From the NCBI GenBank assembly GCA_026686845.1, contig JAIVEN010000004.1, positions 15,036,827 to 15,100,826 of the forward strand: a stretch of DNA of 64,000 nt. The letters are read 5' to 3'. This stretch comes from Adenanthera pavonina (taxonomy: Eukaryota > Streptophyta > Magnoliopsida > Fabales > Fabaceae). Below, in pieces: positions 41,828 through 52,725 of this stretch. Every line of letters starts with the position of its first letter. Position 1 is the first letter of the stretch. A model generated the notes under the pieces. It saw only the letters and a list, made by a program, of their open reading frames with translations, did not search any database and was not told the DNA's origin. The position numbers and the translations under genes are program-made.

Positions 41828-44293
41828 TTCCCTCCTTCTTCGAAAGGATTCATCATCGAATCTCCATAATCTATATAAAAAGAAAGGGAATGATTAAAAA
41901 TATCAAATAAAGAATGGGGAGTATACTCACTTTTCAAGCCTAATTTATGCATCTTCTCTTCAACCCTTGCTTGAACTTGTGGTGTAATAATGACTCTTGG
42001 TTGCAAATTCATCCCTTTTACAGTTTCATCTTTACAATCTTGCATTGTAAACTAATCTCTAGGATCAAAAACCTTGTAATGACCATTAGTTTGAATTGCA
42101 TATGACTTGTTGTCATCCACACTAATAACCTACAATAAAGAACTAGAGACAAATTTGACACAAGAAGACTTAAGGAAAACTGAGATAGTAGAGTAACCAT
42201 AAGCAATGAAAGTTGGGACTAAATAAAAAACTAGAGAAAGAATACACTAAATGTTCAAATTAACTGATAGAGTACGCTTGAGGCATGAAACGTTGAGGGT
42301 CCTTGGACAAATTGTAAAGCATAAAAAGGAAGCTGCATCACTTAGAAATCAAGCTTGGGAGGCTAAAGTTCCATTGCAAGGCATGGATGATCCAGCCCAA
42401 GAAGTCCAAAAAGCTTGATTATGTTCTCTTCCTTGCAAGTTACAGATCCAAGCCCAAAGTGAGCCCATTTAGAGGAGATTACTTAAGTGATCATGTGCCA
42501 CTCATGTGATCAACAAAAAGAAATCTTCTTTATTCTATTTTATTTAGAATTTTCGTTTTTTATTATTAAATTTTCAGAAATAAGGCATATGGTCAAAGAT
42601 TGTCTTGGATATTAAGTTTTGATTATTTCCTAATTTTTAAAGATTAGGTTCTAGAATTTTCTATTAGTTAAAGTAAGAAAGGTACCACCTTTTAATTGAT
42701 TTGAGGAATATTTTATTTCCTTTTTCATTTAGATTGTGGTATCTCTTTAGGATTGATTTGATTTGATTATTTTATTTATTTTCATTGTAATTTTCGTTTT
42801 TTAATTTTAGCCTAGGGTTTTAGTTGCCTTATTCATTTATATAAGGAGCCACCTATATACTTTGAAAAAAAGACAGATTAATGAGAATGAATTTTTAGAA
42901 CTTATGTTCTTTCTTGTGAGTTTTTCTCTTGTATCCTTGTGTTCTTGAGAGAATTCTTAGATTTATCAAAGGAGTGGTTTTCCTTTGTGGCGTCCCAAGG
43001 CTAGGGTTCTAAGAGACAGGTTCTCTTAGGGTCTTACCCCATTGACCAACATATCTTTCTTATTTTCTTGAATTTTCGTGCATTATTTTGTTCTTAATTT
43101 TCAGATTCACATATTTCCTCTCCTTGTGCTTTCTTGCTATTCGTGTGTCCTTATTTGATTCTAGCACGATCCGTGGTTCATTCCGAGTCATTGGAGGTTC
43201 AATCGGACGAGTTCCGCTTGGGTCGTTCATCATTAACTCTCTTTCACATTAGACTCAAGTGGAATTAAGAACTCATAACACAAGGATGGACTAAACAAAT
43301 TATAAAAATTAAAAATAAAGTAAGAAGGATGGAGAAGATAAAAAGAAAGAACATATGAAACATATGAAGGAAGGAGCTGAAAAGAAACTATCTTTTTGTT
43401 TTCCTCTCTTTAATCAAACAACTCACAATTGTTTTTGCCTCATTATTCTCATCTTTTCTCAAACTCTCTTTTTCTTTCTCTTTTTCATTCTTCTCTCAAG
43501 TTTCTTTCCACCCATTTGTTTTCCTCTCTTTTCGTTTTTCTATACTCTTTCTTTTCTCACTTGTTTTCCACTCTTGTTTTTACCACTCATTATTCTCATT
43601 TTTATTTTTCCTTTCAAGCTCACTTTTGATTTTTTTTTTTTATGAATTTCACATAATTGAATACAACATGTTTCATAGGCTTTCTTTACTATAAAGGAAC
43701 AACTTGCATCAAATAACCATGGATGCTCAAACACCATATCAACGTGCTCAACTTGATCACACATATGAGAACTATTTTCTAATGGCATAACAATGTGAGT
43801 ACCATTGGAAACAAGCACACCACTATCAACAAAGTTCTTTATCACCTCACTAGTAACATCTAGAACAGTAAGCATGAACAATCCCATCAACAATATCATC
43901 AACATTTTCATCGTTAGGATTTTCCAGAATTTTAGACTCTAATTCATGAGAAACATAATCAACACAAGGATTTTGAGAATTAGAAGTACCTTTGAGAATA
44001 GTTGATTCTCTTGTTTCAACATCCATTGTAGATGTTGAGAACATATCTCTCCTCCATTTGATCTTTTCACTCCAAGCGAGAATCACTTGAACTTGAAACT
44101 GAAATTTGTACCTTAGAAGTTTGCTCATTTCCACGAGTTGGAACATACTCATAGAAGTAGTGGAATGATGCATGCTTTTGCTTCAAAATAAGCTTCATGC
44201 TATCCAAGTATCACACTGTTTTTTTTTTTTCATGAAAATGCTTTCTTTCAAATTGTTCCCACCAAACTTTGGCTCTTCCTTCAAAGTAAAGAG
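41828..44293 (-). pseudogene. N1 copy: tail, Phe/Ser/Cys remnant, basic and acidic regions, gag part
   Basis: Split by a solo LTR-C at 42265-43232. Left: polypurine tract (41828-41840), 60-nt stretch at 41871-41930 with GTGAGT at its start, and MQDCKDETVKGMNLQPRVII. Right: basic block (43490-43630), then 43540-43911 with DQVEHVDMVFEHPWLFDASC and CEIHKKKKSKVSL, 43850-44173 with FQVQVILAWSEKIK, and gag end to 44293. The Phe/Ser/Cys-rich part is mostly deleted. Frames are shifted several times. Confidence 0.6.
42265..43232 (+). repeat. Solo LTR-C (variant)
   Basis: 968 bp, TGATAGAGTACGCTTG to GGGTCGTTCATCA, with a perfect duplication TTAAC (42260-42264 and 43233-43237). Confidence 0.93.
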
Positions 44294-45254
44294 TGAACTC
44301 TTATGGAATCTGTCCAAAGAATCCACTTTGATGCATATCACACCCGGATCTTTGTGAAACAAGGAACACAAAATTGAAGAGCAAAGAAAATGAACAAAAA
44401 GGGACAAGAATAGTAGCAAAAGAAAATAGTAATAGAGAAAATAAAAATGATAGATATTGGTGTAGGTGAATTAGAACTCAAGAGAACCGGTCTCTTGAAC
44501 CCTAGTTCTAATAACGCCACAAGGAAACACCAATTCCTTGATAAGTCATAGTTCACTTTAGCACTTAAAGAACGCAAGAGAAACTTACAAAACCTAAAAT
44601 TCTAATTATCAAATATGCAAAATGTACATAAAAGAGAGCCTTATATAGGCAAGGGAAAATTTAACCTAATGAGCCTAGAAAACCTAATTAATTTAGGCAC
44701 AAGTAATCCTAATAGAATCAGGAAAATTTGAGTTCAAATAACACTCCTATAAGATCTAGAAAACTAATAAAATAAATCCCTAAAATAAAATAACAAAAAT
44801 TCAAAAAAATTAATAAAACAATACCTAAGACCTTATAAACATGTCTACACATTAATAAAATTACATGTTTAGCACATGGTATATTTATTTACAAGTTAGG
44901 CAATAAAAAAGACTACTAATTAACTAATTATATTTTATTAATCACTTAAGTTTGGCCCAAAACTAATAAAAACAAAATTAAAATAAATTAAGCCCATTAA
45001 TGCCTAAGTCACATGCTCTTTTAGTGAAGCACATGATCTTTTAAGTAATCTTTGGACTCCTCTTGGGCTTAGATATGAAACATGTAAATTTGAAATGCTC
45101 TTTATGCTTTGTAACTTTAGTTGGGCTACAAACTTATTCAAATAATTGGGCTCCAATATGTATAACAATATTTCCAAGTTATAAAGCCTCATTGTCATAT
45201 TCTTGAATTTGTCCAAGCCATCTATTTGAATCATGCTTAAGGCATCTTCTATCA
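44294..45254 (-). repeat. LTR-B, probably solo, with an eroded end
   Basis: About 961 bp, minus strand. One end is a clean TGATAGAAGATGCC at 45254; the other has lost a few terminal bases (GAGTGAACTCTTATGG). N1 gag resumes on the right (GCTAATTTCACTTTCTCGG, 45255-45291), so it interrupts that gag. The target duplication is no longer readable. Confidence 0.75.
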
Positions 45255-45291
45255 AGCTAATTTCACTTTCTCGGACTCGGAATATTGGTAG

Positions 45292-47789
45292 TGATGGAGC
45301 ATGAGCTAGGCTTGTCAAAGGGGAGGAGTTTTGAGGGCTTGGTGGACATGGAAGGCTTATCAAGTGACTGAACAAGGAGCCCAAATTTGGAACAAGTGTA
45401 ACACCTTACTTTGCAACCATTAAACATGCATGATTTCATGATTAAGGTTCCAAAATAGAGTAATTTGAAAGCAAATGAGCCCTTAATTTCGCATAGACTA
45501 AGCTTAGGTTGTAGAATTTTGCCGAACTTTGAAAATTCATAACTAATTCTACAAAAATCGTATTGAGGTGATTCCAAGTTCTATGAAAAGCTCATGGTGT
45601 CTATTTTAAAGTAAAAATGTTGATTCACACTTTTACTGCTACAGTAAATTTCGAATTCTATAGACTCTATCCTGTTAATAATGAAGCGTAAACAAAGAAT
45701 AGGGAAAATCTCCATGCCAAAGCACAGGGACATAATATTTCATTATCAAAACATTGTAATTTACATTAAGTAATATAATATATCATCTAATCCTATGTAA
45801 TGTAATACAAAATGTAATATGATTCTAAAATGACTTGGACAACATCTCCTCATCAGTTTGTCATTTCATTTCCTTGGGCAGAACCGGGGCCTAAAAATGT
45901 TAGATATTGGGGTGAGATTCAGACAGAATCTCAGTAATATGACAATTCATTTTCCCACACTTAATTTCAGCAGCATAACAATACAAACATAATTACTAAG
46001 AATCAAACTTAAAATCATATTCTATATGATCATGCATGTTCAAACAACCTTCATGACATTCAAAGCATTATTATAGCAAAACCTCAACTTTGATTCAATA
46101 TTTCATCATGACAATCCCCAAAACATGTTTCTACTAGCATAATGACTGCGCTTAATAAATTAAATAGCTAAACTAAAATATAAATGGAGAAAAGGAAAAG
46201 CATATTACCTAGAAATATTTCTCAGAACTTCAGAACCTCAGATCACACCTTCTTTCCTAGAGCTTCTCACTCTAACCTCTCTCTACCTTGAATGAAATTT
46301 GATGGCTAAATGGGAGAAGGAGGAGCATCTATTTATAGGTGAGTTGAAGACATAATGGCCCTTGGATTAGATCTTGATCCAATGGCTCTTAATTATTCCA
46401 TATTAATTTATTTAATTCATCATGAGAGGAAATTTATGAGGCTGCCACCTTGCCCTTTTCTAGAAGTTCTTAGTTGATATTTTCAACCCAAAATATATTT
46501 TATTTGGTTCTAACATGTGTCTACTTCAAATGGTGCCATGCGTGTGTTAGATTTCAAATTGATTTTTGCTTCTTTTTCCTCTTAATTTTCGTCACTTTCT
46601 TGTCTAATCAATTCAAGGAATATACTTTTATGCAATTTGAGCTTTACATATTTCATTCTGGGCCTCAGTTCAAGGTATATGGGTTTTTGGGCTCCTTTCA
46701 CCGATTTCGGGTCTAATTCTTCCTTATTCTGAGTTTTAGGATCTAAAATAAATTCAGCAATGTAATTATATATTTTGGGACTTAGAACATTGTTTTGGAA
46801 TGTCAATATATCCTGATTACCGACTAATTTCCTCATACAGATTTAATTAGATCATAATGTTAGTTTCTAAGTTTATTTGTATATTATTGTTGAAACTAGA
46901 GTCATATAAGTTATATTATTACTAAAAATATTCTGGTTGTCTAAAATGAATCTAGACATGTTACAGAGTCACATTCAATCTCTTGATGAATCTAGACTTG
47001 ACATTAAGCTTTATACGTTTTCTAATTTGCCGATTAATCCAATTATTCATAGACTGATCATATGGCTATTTAAAAAACTTCATAGAAAAATCCAGTGTCT
47101 TATTCTGCATCATAATATATCTGGGTTTTCTAATACAGAATTATTTTCTATTTTTTAGAAATTTCTAAATTATAGAACTTTGGTCCTCTTTTCTGTCTAA
47201 ATATATGCATTTTCTGGTTCTGCTTATTAGAGGATAATTTCTAGCGATTATTTTTCTGACTCTATTCCTACAACCAGTACTGTCAAATACTAAGCAGATA
47301 ATTTGTTTGGAAAAAAGACATCTATGTCCCATTATTTTGCCTTTTAGTGGCTACTTCATAAATTTTTACTTTGACCCCATGATTTAACTTTCTTTGCAAT
47401 TTGGTCCCTAAGTACCACTATTACCATGTTTCCCAAGGCATAGAATCTCAACCTATAGCTTCACAGGATTTCTGATGTCATACAGTATATATTCACAGTT
47501 GACTACTAAGTCAAATTTTATCTAGATTTGTATATAATGACATATGAAATTTTAAATGTTCGTAGTTTCTAAATAGCATATCCAACCTATTTAGTTCTTG
47601 CTAAAAGTTCCATACGGTCGGTCTCTAATGTCATATAATGCATGTTCATAGTGCAACCAAAAATCCAACTAGAAACATAGACACAAAGCATGTGAAATTC
47701 AAGTTATGTTATGAGTTCTATAGTTAGTGAGAATTAGGATGTTACAACAAGCAAGATCAATTGCAAGGAATCAGTGGGCCTATGACTAG
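45292..47789 (+). repeat. LTR-D 5' fragment, interrupted by a 2350-bp solo LTR
   Basis: Parts 45292-45396 and 47752-47789. TGATGGAGCATGAGCTAGGC resembles the start of the LTR-D at 56775 (-); the second part ends with CAGTGGGCCTATGACTAG. LTR-B sequence follows at 47790. Confidence 0.65.
45397..47746 (-). repeat. 2350-bp solo LTR of another Ty3/gypsy family
   Basis: Ends are TGTAACACC and GGATGTTACA, with a perfect duplication ACAAG (45392-45396 and 47747-47751). A TATA box (CTATAAATAGATGC) lies on the minus strand near 46325-46340, so that is the sense strand. Terminal TGTAACA with long LTRs is common in Tekay/Del-type chromoviruses; the family assignment is tentative. No coding region is present. 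Confidence 0.8.
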
Positions 47790-47873
47790 TGATAGAAGAT
47801 GGCTTGGACAAATTCAAGAACATGGGAGGAGGCCTTATCACTTAGAAAGATTCAAGCCCAAGAGAAGCCCATT
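47790..47873 (+). repeat. LTR-B 5' fragment
   Basis: 84 bp, TGATAGAAGATGGCTTGG to AGAAGCCCATT, the start of an LTR-B cut by the LTR-A at 47874. Confidence 0.75.
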
Positions 47874-48793
47874 TGATAGAGTACGATTGAGGCATGAAAC
47901 ATTTGATGATGAGGGCAAGCTAAAGAGCAACAATGGACCATGGACAAATTCAAGGCCCACTTCAAGGCATTGGAGGACCAATGACTAGAGCTAGAATAAA
48001 AGCCATAAAGCAAGCCATGAATGGGGTGATCGAAAACATGATTAACATAGAACCATTGATTTCAATGATTTTGAGGCCCAAAACAAAGAAAGAGGCAAGC
48101 TGAAAATGTGGATCCAAATTATAGTTAAAGAACCCAACTTGGAGAAAGCCCAATAAGGAGAATTCACTTAAAATCCATGTGCTTCTCATGTGCTCACTAA
48201 AAGTGATGTTTTTAATGATTATTTTGGTTAATTTGTTTCCTTTTTGAATAAAGAACATACAATCATAAATCTGATTTGTTTTCCTTTACGCATTAAAGAG
48301 GAGCCAACTTTTTCAAGTTCAAAATTAGAATTAAATGCTCCTTTTGACTTAGGGTTTCCTTTTTGTATTAATGAGCATTAATAAGGTTGGGTTTGTGGAC
48401 TGAACTAGAGTTAGTTTGTGGGTTAATATTTTCCTATAAATAGTCACCTCTTGTACTCTTGCAAAACACAACATGAATAAATGAATTTCTTTTCAGCAAC
48501 TTTGTTATTATTCAGTGAGTTCTTTCTTGTTTATCCTTGAGTGCCAGAAAGAATGAGGACTTATCAAGGAGTGGTGATCCTTGTGGAGTCCCAGAGTTAG
48601 GATTCAAGAGACGGGTTCTCTTGGAGTCTATTTCCTTCGACCAACATTTTGTTTCAGTTTTCTTATTTTCATCATCTCTACTTTTCTGTTTTTGTTTATT
48701 ATTGTTCTTTGTTGTTCTTATGTTTAATTCATCTTTCCTTGAGTTACACGATTCTTATCTCGAGGAAGGCTCTTTGGACGGGTTCACTTATCA
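47874..48793 (+). repeat. LTR-A with an LTR-B-type terminus, 5' LTR of N2-d
   Basis: 920 bp, TGATAGAGTACG to GGGTTCACTTATCA. U3 and R follow LTR-A (TATA box near 48435: CTATAAATAG), but the last ~20 bp are of LTR-B type. A primer-binding site follows, so it was used as a 5' LTR in this form. Confidence 0.85.
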
Positions 48794-48795
48794 TT

Positions 48796-48807
48796 TGATA
48801 TCAGAGC
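48796..48807 (+). promoter_or_regulatory. Primer-binding site of N2-d
   Basis: TGATATCAGAGC, one mismatch to the initiator-Met tRNA type TGGTATCAGAGC, two bases after the LTR. Confidence 0.85.
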
Positions 48808-49760
48808 TTAGGTTTGCACATCAAGGTGTGTTCTCTATTTTGCTTATTTCCCTGTTTCAATCCATCTTCATTGCTTTAAGAAAATTTTTGCTTCACTGTT
48901 CAAACCATACAATTTCAGTGTTCACGGCACTATTCGTTTCACTGTTCACGGCACTGTTTTCATTCTACTGTTCATCATCTAAATTATTTTTTTTGAAAAA
49001 AAAGATTGATCCTATATTCTAGTGTGTGTTGCCCCAATTTAAAAAAAAAATTGTTACTTAAAAAAAGGTAGCAGCAAAAAAAATTAAAAGAAGAAGAAAA
49101 AAAAAATCTGAGAAAAAAAAAGAGGTTGATTGCTCAAGAAAAAAAAGAATATAGTAGCAGGAAAAAAAATAGTGAAAAGAAAAAAGATTTGTTAGGGCTA
49201 AATTCAGAATTTTTTGATTTGATTGACAATTATACTTTCGTAAAGTATAATCCCAAGTAGCTTTTCCTTGCTTAAACTCTATCTTGTAAAAAAAAAATCT
49301 TTGATCATTTGGAATTGTTTCCTGATTTGTTGAGCATAAATCTCTATAATTTGTCATTCCTTCATATTTCTTTCCTTATCACTTTCCTATCAATTTTCAT
49401 TCTTCTTTAGATTTCTCTTGTTGGAAATTTTAGTTCTTTTATGCTCATTTTGTATTGGTTTTTGTTTAATTAAATTACGATCTTTGAGAACTTTAATTTT
49501 AAACTTTTGTTTTTTGTTATTGCCACTTCTTTAAAAATTGATTTCCTTTTGATTGAAGTTGTGATTTTAATTTAGCACTCTCATAAGAAAGCAAGTTTTG
49601 ATTAGAAAAAGGCAAGAGAGAAATTGCATCATATTTGAAAAAGCTTTGACTTAGTGTGAAACATGAGTGCATTTGCATTATTTGAGTGAAACACGTGAGA
49701 GAGTGTGTGAGATCCCTATTTCTTTCTCTTTGTTTTACACTAACATTTCAGATTATAAAT
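48808..49760 (+). other. Leader of N2-d
   Basis: Non-coding. ACTGTTC motifs at 48895-48975, an A-rich part at 49035-49200, the block GTGAAACACGTGAGAGAGTG at about 49686-49705, and CACTAACATTTCAG just before gag. No other gene is seen. Confidence 0.75.
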
Positions 49761-50265
49761 ATGGCTGTTGAAGAAGTTGATTTTAAGGCGTTATTAAGAA
49801 CTTTCAATGATCAAATTAAGGAAGTGAATGTAAAATTGGATCGCTTAGAGTTTCCTTGGTAAAACGAAAGTAAGGCGTAATCTAAAGATTCCTGCTCACA
49901 TGGATGTTCTTAGCATGATCAAATCGAAGATCCCACTATTTCATGAAGAGAAAAATCCTAATGGTTACTTGGATTGGGAAAAAAAGTTGAACAAGCCTTC
50001 GCATATTGCAACTACTCTAGTAAGATAAATGATGTTACTTGCATTGATGATATCCCTTGTGATGGAACAATTGAATTGGAATCTGATTTAGGAAGTGCTG
50101 AACTTGAGAATCCCAATGAGTTTAATGTTATTAATTATGATAATGGGATTGAACATGATATCTTACTAAATCTTGAAGAGAGAATTAGTCCAGATGTTGA
50201 TAGTATTGTGTTAGAAGGCTTAGATGATTCTAGTTGTGCTTCTAGTGTGAAAATTGTTAGTTCTT
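49761..50265 (+). pseudogene. N2-d gag with internal deletion, acidic region
   Basis: MAVEEVDFKALLRTFNDQIK from 49761, with a stop at the end of the first ~33 codons (EFPW-stop). The capsid start follows (IPLFHEEKNPNGYLDW), frame-shifted, and jumps at about 50025 from YCNYSSK to INDVTCIDDIPCDGTIELE, so most of the capsid domain is deleted. The acidic frame runs to 50265 (97 codons from 49974) and ends where integrase sequence begins. Confidence 0.7.
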
Positions 50266-52203
50266 GAGTCCCATCGGGGTGATTTAATGGGACATTTTGG
50301 GATTAAGAAGACTTTAGCTATTTTGAAAGAGCATTTCTATTGGCCATATATGAGAAAGGATGTCATTTCTATTTGTGATAAGTGCATTGTGTGCAAGCAT
50401 GCTAAGTCTAGAGTGCATCTGCATGGTTTAAACACTCCATTTCCTATTGCTTTGCATCCTTGGATGGACATTTCTATGGATTTTGTGCTTGGATTGCCTA
50501 GGTCCTCCACAGGAAAGGATAGTATCTTTGTTGTTGTGGATCGATTTAGTAAGATGGCTCATTTTATTGCATGTGCCAAAAATCATGATGCTGTGCATAT
50601 TTCTAATTTATTCTTTAAGAAGGTTGTTAGATTACATGGCCTACTCAGGTCCATTGTTAGTGATTGTGATGTTAAGTTTGAGTCATTTTTGGTGCACTTT
50701 GTGGGCTAAATTGGGTACTAAGCTTGTGTTTTCTACTATTACACATCCCTTGACTGATGGGCAAACTGAGGTTGTGAATAGAACTCTGTCTTCTAATAGA
50801 GGATGGCTTGGACAAATTCAGAAACATGGTAGGAGGCCTTATCACTTGGAAAGATTCAAGCCCAAGAGAAGTCCATTAGAAGAGATTACTTAAAAGATCA
50901 TGTGCTTCACTAAAATAGCATGTGACTTAAGTATTATTGGGCTTAATTAGTGTTAATTTCGTTTTTATTAATTATGGGCTGAACTATGTTGAGTAATAAA
51001 GCCCCATTGGTTAAATAATAGTCTTTTTGATAGCCCACTTTGTAAATAAACATGTCATGTGCCAAACATGTGATTTCATTAATGTGTTGGCATGTTTATA
51101 AGGGCTTAGGTATTATTTTATTATTTTTTTTATGAATTTTCGTTATTTTATTTTAGGGCATTATTTTATTAGTTTCCTAGGTCCAATAGGAGTGTTGTTT
51201 GGGCCTAAAGTCTCCTAATCCTATTAGGATCACTTAAGCCCAAATTAATTAGGGTTTCTAGGCTTATTAGGTTATATTTTACCTTACCTACTTAAGGCTA
51301 ATTTTCATGTACGTTTTTAAGATTGGAATGATTAAAGTTTCAGACTTTTGTGAGTTTCCTCTTGTGATTCTTTGAGTGCTAGAGAGAATACTATGACTTA
51401 TCAAGGAATTGGTCAATCCTTGTGGTGTTACTGGAACTAGGGTTCAAGAGACCGGTTCTCTTGGGTTCTATTTCTCAAGACCAACATCTATCCATCTTAT
51501 TTCTTTATTTTTGGTTTTCTTTGCTTCTGTTATCATGCGTCTTTATTCTTTTCTTTGCTGTTTAGTCTTTGTATTCCTTGTTTAGCAAAGATCCGGGTGT
51601 CATACATATAAAAGTTGGTTCTTTGGACAGGTTCCAAAAGGGTTCACTTATCATCTTCTCTTTTATGTGCTATAATCCAAAAAAATCTTCAAAATTGGGA
51701 AAAATGATTGCCACATATTGAGTTTGCTTACAACTGTATTGTCCATTCTACTACCGATTTTTCTTCTTTTAAGATAGTTTATGGTTTTAATCCTTTGGCT
51801 CCATTGGATTTGCTTCCTTTACCATCCCATGAGTTTACTAACCTTGATGGTGCGCAGAAAGCTCAATTTGTGCAGGATTTGCATGCCAAAGTCAAGGCAA
51901 ACATCAAGCAGAAAAATGAACAATATGCTCGCCAAGCTAACAAAGGTCGAAGGAAGGTTGTTTTTTAGCCTGGTGACTGGGTGTGGCTTCACTTGCGCAA
52001 GGAGAGGTTTCCTGAACAAAGGAAATCCAAATTGCACCCACGTGGCAATGGGCCATTTCAAGTTTTGGAGCGAATAAATGATAATGCCTGCAAGATAGAT
52101 TTGCCTAGTTCATAGGTAACATAAGCGCAACTTTTAATGTTGCTAACCTTTCCCCTTTTGACATTTTAGATTTGAGGACGAACCATTCTCAAGAGGGAGG
52201 GAA
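50254..52203 (+). pseudogene. Integrase with LTR-encoded tail, fused downstream of N2-type sequence
   Basis: Interrupted by a solo LTR-B (50794-51653). Left: zinc segment ESHRGDLMGHFGIKKTL, HFYWPYMRKDVISICDKC and CKHAK; core HPWMDISMDFVLGLP, then IVSDCDVKF (Arg to Cys) with a frameshift, and LTDGQTEVVNRTL in the next frame. Right: LPHIEFAYNCIVHSTTDFSS, KGRRKVVF-stop-PGDWV, GNGPFQVLERINDNACKIDL, ATFNVANLSPFDI and LRTNHSQEGGND at the polypurine tract. The Trp in HFYW is intact, unlike Auto-1 and Auto-2. Confidence 0.88.
50794..51653 (+). repeat. Solo LTR-B
   Basis: 860 bp, TAATAGAGGATGG (terminal TG changed to TA) to GGGTTCACTTATCA, with a perfect duplication TCTTC (50789-50793 and 51654-51658). 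The integrase frame reads across the empty site (NRTLSSLLC). Confidence 0.92.
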
Positions 52204-52725
52204 TGATGCAAGCATACTAGGAAGCATGGAGCAAGCTCTAGGCATTGGAGAAAAGGAGGCGAAACATGTGATTCAAAAGTTGAAGGCAATTGATCCATTA
52301 CAAGGCATGAAAGAGGCCTTGAATGGTGTGATCAACAAGCAACTTGAGATGGAGCCTTTGCACTTAAGTCAATTTGAAGCCCAAGAGCACAACAATGGCA
52401 CAATTATGTTATCATATATAGTAGTTCATATTTAAGCCCAAAATCAAGCCCAACATGTGAATCTCTTAAAGAGCATGTGGCTTGAGGTTTAATGGGCCTA
52501 ATTAGTATTAATTTCATTTTTATTAATTATGGGCTGAACTTTGTTAATTAATAAAGCCCGATTAGTTAATTAGTAGTTTTTTGGACAGCCCACCTTGTAA
52601 ATATGCCAAACATGTGATTTCATTAATGTGATGGCATGTTTATAAGGGTTTAGATCTTATTTTATTATTTTCTTATGAATTTTTATTATTTTATTTTAGG
52701 ATTTTATTTTAATAGTTTCCAAAAG
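52204..52725 (+). repeat. LTR-G, 5' part, 3' LTR of the integrase-bearing element
   Basis: Begins TGATGCAAGC right after the polypurine tract AGAGGGAGGGAA (52192-52203). Its start encodes a tail without GPMTRAR but otherwise parallel: DPLQGMKEALNGVINKQL, then MEPLHLSQFEAQE (frame ends 52435). From 52480 it resembles the LTR-B U3. It is cut at about 52725. Confidence 0.75.
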
